Positions 29,617 to 33,021 of a stretch of 33,021 bases of DNA are shown here, piece by piece. The stretch is from a virus. The stretch lies in IMG/VR virus record IMGVR_UViG_3300030329_003985, positions 1 to 33,021 of that record, one strand, 5' to 3'. Numbering within the stretch: the first letter of the stretch is position 1; each line of letters opens with the position of its first letter. Both the position numbers and the translations under genes were made by a program. A model generated the notes under the pieces. It searched no databases. It was given only the letters and a program-made list of their open reading frames with translations, and was not told where the DNA came from.

Positions 29617-30918
29617 ATGAATTACAGGCTGCACAGGAATCACCAGCGCGCGAGCGGGCGCACGTATTGGCAACTGGTTTGGGATGACAACTCCGGCGCG
29701 ACACTGAAGAAGTCGCTGGGAGCCTGCTCAAAGCGAGAAGCCCAGCGAAAAATGCAGGACTTCATCGCATCCCATGCCGCAACCCCAGCACTGAAGTCGA
29801 TCACCAAGTCCCCCAAGTTGTTCACCTGGTTGGATCGGTATTTGGAAATCCGAGAACCTGAACTGCGGAAATCCACGCTTCACATCCATCGACAGTGCTG
29901 CGATCAACTAAAAACATACTTCAGCCATGACCCGAGGATCGAGCAGATCCAGCGACCAGCCGCCACGGACTGGCGGATCTGGCTGGGGAATGAGGGCGGG
30001 TTTCAAGGCAAGCCTCTCGGTGAGACAACCGTTTGCAGGCAAGCAAAGACTGCGAAAGTGATCATGAGGTACGCCATGACAGAGGGGCTGATCGCAAGCA
30101 ACCCCTTTGATCACCTCAAGGTGACGCCTCCGCGCAAGGATCGCTCGAAAAACCGCTTCGTACGACCAGAAGAACTGGCATCGGTGCTGCTTATGAACCG
30201 GGAAATAGAGCCACTTCTCATGCTTTGCTATCACGCAGGCTTGCGATTCTCAGAAGCGTTGCACCTCCCGTATGGGGACGTGTTTCCGTTTCAGCGAAAG
30301 TTGGTAGTGCGACCGCGAGAAGGCGAGGAGACTAGCAAGCAACGGTATCGCGAAGTCAAGATCACCAGAGAACTGTTTGAGTGGGGTGATTCCTGGGACA
30401 CACACCGCGGGACGCTGATGGCAAGCCTTGGGATCACCAATTTATTCTCGACCACTGATGCAGTGTGCTTTCAGCAGGAACCGCTGGCCTCGCAGACAGT
30501 CTGCGGAATACTTGAAACATCCCGCCAGAACCTGTGCCAGCGACTGCTGAAGAAAGCGTGCGAGGATGCCGGGGTGGCTCCGTTCACGTTCACAGATCTG
30601 CGTAGAACCAGGTCAACTCTTTGGTTTAGCCAATACCCCAGGCACATTGCAGAAGCGTGGATGGGCCACAGTGAGGAGGTCGCTCGCAATCACTACTTGT
30701 CAATACCGGATGAGTATTATTCAAGCGACGATCCCGCCCGTTCCGATCATGGAAGAACCATGCGACACACGAACGCCACACCACAAACGAAAAAGCCCAC
30801 CTGTGACTCCACAGATGGACTATTTCGTAGGTCTGGTAGTGGGCCATACTGGACCTATCCGGCTAGTTTGTCGGTTCGTGGTCCCATTCGTATCACAAGA
30901 TGTGGGGGTGCCAAATGA
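29617..30918 (+). CDS. int: Tyrosine-type site-specific integrase
   Basis: A 433-aa protein. The SAM-like core-binding region (about residues 70-165) includes FTWLDRYLEIREPELRKSTL. Catalytic domain: R210 (AGLRFSEAL), K241 (SKQRYREV), box II T326-D-L-R329 (FTDLRRTRSTLW), H351 (WMGHSEEVA) and nucleophile Y360 (NHYLSIPDEYY). The box II position usually held by His or Lys has Thr. The pattern DLRRTR...WMGHS...HY...DE is reminiscent of planctomycete integrases. A tail of about 65 residues past the active-site Tyr shows no conserved pattern and overlaps a minus-strand terminator-like hairpin. It integrates and excises the phage genome at attP/attB, so the phage is probably temperate. No cI-like repressor is seen in the window. 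Confidence 0.93.
   Translation: MNYRLHRNHQRASGRTYWQLVWDDNSGATLKKSLGACSKREAQRKMQDFIASHAATPALKSITKSPKLFTWLDRYLEIREPELRKSTLHIHRQCCDQLKTYFSHDPRIEQIQRPAATDWRIWLGNEGGFQGKPLGETTVCRQAKTAKVIMRYAMTEGLIASNPFDHLKVTPPRKDRSKNRFVRPEELASVLLMNREIEPLLMLCYHAGLRFSEALHLPYGDVFPFQRKLVVRPREGEETSKQRYREVKITRELFEWGDSWDTHRGTLMASLGITNLFSTTDAVCFQQEPLASQTVCGILETSRQNLCQRLLKKACEDAGVAPFTFTDLRRTRSTLWFSQYPRHIAEAWMGHSEEVARNHYLSIPDEYYSSDDPARSDHGRTMRHTNATPQTKKPTCDSTDGLFRRSGSGPYWTYPASLSVRGPIRITRCGGAK
30790..30818 (-). terminator. Minus-strand intrinsic terminator inside the integrase 3' end
   Basis: Read on the minus strand: CCATCTGTG, loop GAGT, CACAGGTGG (one G-T wobble), then GC and TTTTT. It is a good terminator for leftward transcripts, although no minus-strand gene is recognised. 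Such a hairpin at an integrase 3' end can also mark an attP region taken from a host gene terminator. Confidence 0.55.
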
Positions 30919-31001
30919 GGTGCCTGCTACATCTTGTACGCCGCGTATGTAGAAACTGGTCCACAACCACAATTGCACCAACAGGAAACCACACCACACC
31001 A

Positions 31002-31019
31002 CAACCGCTAGTGCGGTTG
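31002..31019 (+). other. Stem-loop upstream of the ssDNA-binding gene
   Basis: CAACCGC/GCGGTTG, 7-bp perfect stem with loop TAGT in the 144-nt gap behind the integrase. The gap is otherwise C/A-rich with CCACACCACACCACAACC repeats. A weak terminator or operator is possible; no T-tract. Confidence 0.45.
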
Positions 31020-31062
31020 GGCTGCGGTGTTTACCAGCGGGTCTACCGAGGAGCCACAACAC

Positions 31063-31851
31063 ATGACCTACCCACATTGGCGACAGAAAGAACCACCACA
31101 ACCGATCCTGATGGAGATTCACGGCAACGGCTATGAAGCCGTGCCCTCTCGAATCAAGCGCTTCCGGCATGACCATCCGTATGGGTGCATCAAGACCGCT
31201 GTTGAGCAGATCCCTGGTCAGGACCGAGTGGTCGCGGTGACCCAAGTCTTTTCTGACCCGAACGTGACCGGCGAGCAGATCCTTCTTGCCACCGGCACAG
31301 CAGTCGAGGAGCGATCTGACCGGGGGGTGAACAGCACATCTTGCGAAGAGAACGCTGAAACCAGTTCCATCGGCAGAGCGCTGGGTATTGCTGGGTACGA
31401 CGCAGCAAACTCGGTCGCTACTGCCGAGGAAGTTGGCGCCGCCATCGCGAAGCAGGACACGAAGCCCGCAGCCAAGAGGAAGGCTGCACCGAAGAAGGCT
31501 GCCGCGAACCGGGAACAGGGCGATGGAGAGTTGGAAGTTGCGACCTTCACGGTCACTGCTGTCGAACCCAAGTTGAAGCGTGATGGCACGCCAGTTGAAT
31601 CGAAGTCCGGCAACCCGTGCATGGCAATTCACACTGCGGAGGGAGTGATTCTTGAAACTTTCCTGCCGAAGTTTTTCAACCTCGCAGAAGAAGCAATGCA
31701 ATTCGGGCAGGCCGTGACCGCTGGCTACGTGCACGATCCCAAGTGGAAATCGAACTCGCTCGAGAAGATCGAACTCGCCCCAGGCGAACCCGTGGACGTG
31801 CCCGAGCCTGCCGATACCCCTGAAGTTTCCGAAGAGGAGATCCCCTTTTGA
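31063..31851 (+). CDS. ssDNA-binding/annealing-type protein with SSB-like C-terminal tip
   Basis: The ATG with GAGGAG at 9-nt spacing gives 262 aa. Residues about 95-111 read ENAETSSIGRALGIAGY, the 'ETSAIGRALA..G' motif of phage recombination and ssDNA-associated proteins. A lysine/alanine-rich linker follows (PAAKRKAAPKKAAANRE). The C-terminal half (FTVTAVEPKLKRDGTPVESK ...) looks like an OB fold, and the protein ends PEVSEEEIPF, which resembles the E. coli SSB tip DDDIPF that recruits partner proteins. It probably coats or anneals ssDNA in replication or recombination. It begins the DNA-metabolism module. Coupled by TTGA overlap to the next gene. Confidence 0.75.
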   Translation: MTYPHWRQKEPPQPILMEIHGNGYEAVPSRIKRFRHDHPYGCIKTAVEQIPGQDRVVAVTQVFSDPNVTGEQILLATGTAVEERSDRGVNSTSCEENAETSSIGRALGIAGYDAANSVATAEEVGAAIAKQDTKPAAKRKAAPKKAAANREQGDGELEVATFTVTAVEPKLKRDGTPVESKSGNPCMAIHTAEGVILETFLPKFFNLAEEAMQFGQAVTAGYVHDPKWKSNSLEKIELAPGEPVDVPEPADTPEVSEEEIPF

Positions 31852-32366
31852 GCCGCACACTATTTGAAATCACTGATGACATGCGTGCGCTTGATGATCT
31901 CATTACCGAGGCCGGTGGAGACATTACCGATCCAGCCGTGGAAGAGGCGTTCAATGCTTTCTGGGATGAGAACAACAAGCACATGACCGAAAAGGTGGAA
32001 GCATACTGCTGGTTGATTCGCGAGCAGGAATCCCGGGCCGCGGCTCGCAAGCAAGAGGCCGAGCGAATGTCCCGTCGTGCTCAGATTGACATGAATTCCG
32101 CACGCTCACTGAAGCAGCGCCTTGTCGCAGCGTTGCAGGTTGCGAACGTGAAGCGAATGGAAACCGACAACTTCAAGGTCTGGTGGCAAGCCAATGGCGG
32201 CAAGGCTCCACTCATCCTGGACGAAGAGAAAGTCCCCGAGGGGTATATCAAGATGCGAGAAGTCAGGGAGCCGAACAAGGATCTCATACGCCAGCACCTT
32301 GCAGATGGGGTCCAACTTGAGTTTGCGCAACTGGGAGAACGAGGCAACAGCCTGAGAATGGGGTGA
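31848..32366 (+). CDS. Gp157-like phage protein
   Basis: TTG start overlapping the preceding TGA, with AGGAG at 8 nt; no internal ATG fits better. The 172-aa product has the Gp157 layout: N-terminal SRTLFEITDDMRALDDLITE, a helix with AYCWLIREQESRAAARKQEA and RSLKQRLVAALQ, then WQANGGKAPLILDEEKVPEG and the C-terminal NKDLIRQHLADGV. The family is found in siphovirus and podovirus early regions near recombination genes; its function is unclear, with reported links to phage resistance in streptococci. Neighbourhood with an ssDNA-binding protein is typical. Confidence 0.82.
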   Translation: MSRTLFEITDDMRALDDLITEAGGDITDPAVEEAFNAFWDENNKHMTEKVEAYCWLIREQESRAAARKQEAERMSRRAQIDMNSARSLKQRLVAALQVANVKRMETDNFKVWWQANGGKAPLILDEEKVPEGYIKMREVREPNKDLIRQHLADGVQLEFAQLGERGNSLRMG

Positions 32367-32371
32367 ACCGA

Positions 32372-33021
32372 ATGTCAATCGTACTCAAGGACGAGTATCA
32401 AAGACTCAACGAAACAGTTCGAGAGGGGAAGCGTGCATGGATAGCGATGGCTTCTGCTCTGATCGAGATACGTGACCGGAAACTGTATCGACAAGCCGGG
32501 TATGAAACTTTCGATGACTACTGCATCGAGGAACATGAGTTCAAAAGCAACTACGCGCGGCGGCTCATGTCCGGCTGTGACATTGCAAAGAAATACGATC
32601 TTGACAACGAGGGGCAGGCGCGAGCGCTAGGCCGAGTGCCCGAGCAGGATCAAGATGAGGTCATGGCCCGGGTACGTGATCGCCAGGGACAACAAATCTC
32701 CTCCTCAATGATCGAGGACATGCACACGGAAATCGTGCAGGAACGAGCGAACACCGTTCCGCCGCAGGATGCGGCTGTTCTCGATCCCGTTGAGGGAGAG
32801 GTTGTTGAGGTAATTGAAGCCAAGCCACGCCCGGCACAGGAAGCAAGAGAGATCCTCTCTCAAATAGAATCTGTGCACGCGGAAATCAAGAGATTGGCTG
32901 CAACCCAAACCGGGGCATTCATCGTCCTGGATGCTGTCGCCACTGACCTGAGAAACGTGTACACGCACATCAACCGAACGCAGCCGACCCGCCAGTGCTA
33001 TGGCTGCAACGGCAGGGGCTG
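32372..33021 (+). CDS. DNA-binding-like protein with 'LY...F.DYC' motif, partial (3' end outside window)
   Basis: The ATG lies 5 nt after the preceding stop with GGGGTGA upstream; the frame stays open to the window end (216 codons). Residues about 30-60 (IRDRKLYRQAGYETFDDYCI followed by EEHEFKSNYARRLMSG) match the recurrent phage/plasmid pattern 'LY....~TFEDYC...W..SR..A..LI', a helix-turn-helix-type segment related to ParB/KorB-like proteins. The far end has CYGCNGRG, the start of a DnaJ-like zinc-knuckle pattern (CxxCxGxG). The middle is acidic and helical. It may regulate or take part in replication. Confidence 0.7.
   Translation, partial: MSIVLKDEYQRLNETVREGKRAWIAMASALIEIRDRKLYRQAGYETFDDYCIEEHEFKSNYARRLMSGCDIAKKYDLDNEGQARALGRVPEQDQDEVMARVRDRQGQQISSSMIEDMHTEIVQERANTVPPQDAAVLDPVEGEVVEVIEAKPRPAQEAREILSQIESVHAEIKRLAATQTGAFIVLDAVATDLRNVYTHINRTQPTRQCYGCNGRG

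Noticed and set aside
30820-31860. Long minus-strand open frame (346 codons) opposite the SSB-like gene
   Set aside because: It is the mirror of a well-supported + strand gene with a ribosome site and recognisable motifs; its own translation is Cys/Leu/Arg-rich and shows no family, as expected of a shadow frame.

Overview
The window is most of the late half, plus an accessory and integration region, of a temperate T7-like podovirus genome (short-tailed, double-stranded DNA phage). All recognised genes are on the + strand. The evidence is a T7-order virion module: portal C-terminus, scaffold, major capsid, adaptor (gp11-type), nozzle (gp12-type), three internal or ejection proteins (gp14/15/16-type), and the small and large terminase subunits. 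The large terminase can be matched to T7 gp19 along nearly its whole length. No RNA polymerase, DNA polymerase, recognisable endolysin, tRNA or CRISPR array is seen. The host is unknown. The tyrosine integrase has a box-II and C-terminal style that recalls planctomycete integrases, which is only a weak hint.

Layout. 1-3186: head genes, with an intrinsic terminator before the capsid gene and a strong G/C hairpin after it. 3259-7546: small membrane protein, LamG-domain structural protein, a putative lipoprotein with membrane helices, a 35-aa membrane peptide and a repeat-rich fibre. 7546-11365: two adjacent adaptor-type genes and the nozzle gene. 11362-19126: ejection proteins, including a 1722-aa protein with a degenerate zincin-like motif. 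19123-22310: small terminase, a hypothetical gene, a complete calcineurin-type metallophosphoesterase and large terminase. 22310-23744: a hypothetical gene, a holin-like membrane protein, a 33-aa basic peptide and a 2-oxoglutarate/Fe(II) oxygenase. 23745-24024 is a GC-rich gap with no gene and may hold the genome terminus. 24025-29581 is an early-type cluster of small, mostly unrecognised genes driven by sigma70-like promoters. 29617-30918 is the integrase. From 31063 on, DNA-metabolism genes start: an SSB-tipped ssDNA-binding protein, a Gp157-like protein and a partial DNA-binding-like protein.

Three regulatory layers stand out and are not explained by the gene list. (1) A palindrome GTGCCA-N2-TGGCAC occurs at least six times, with one 3-nt-spacer variant, and nearly always sits at gene starts or in gaps across the genome; it looks like a dispersed operator. 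(2) About ten small accessory genes are each preceded by a leader with CCCACCTACC followed by GAAAGG(T) just before the start codon. The first half resembles the 16S rRNA anti-Shine-Dalgarno tail. (3) Another set of genes is joined by a near-identical 15-nt coupling junction, GGAGGTGARGCGTGA. Two sigma70-type promoters in the cluster also share a CGATAGGC dyad over the -10 box. Late genes are tightly packed, mostly with ATGA or TAATG overlaps, which implies translational coupling in one long late operon.
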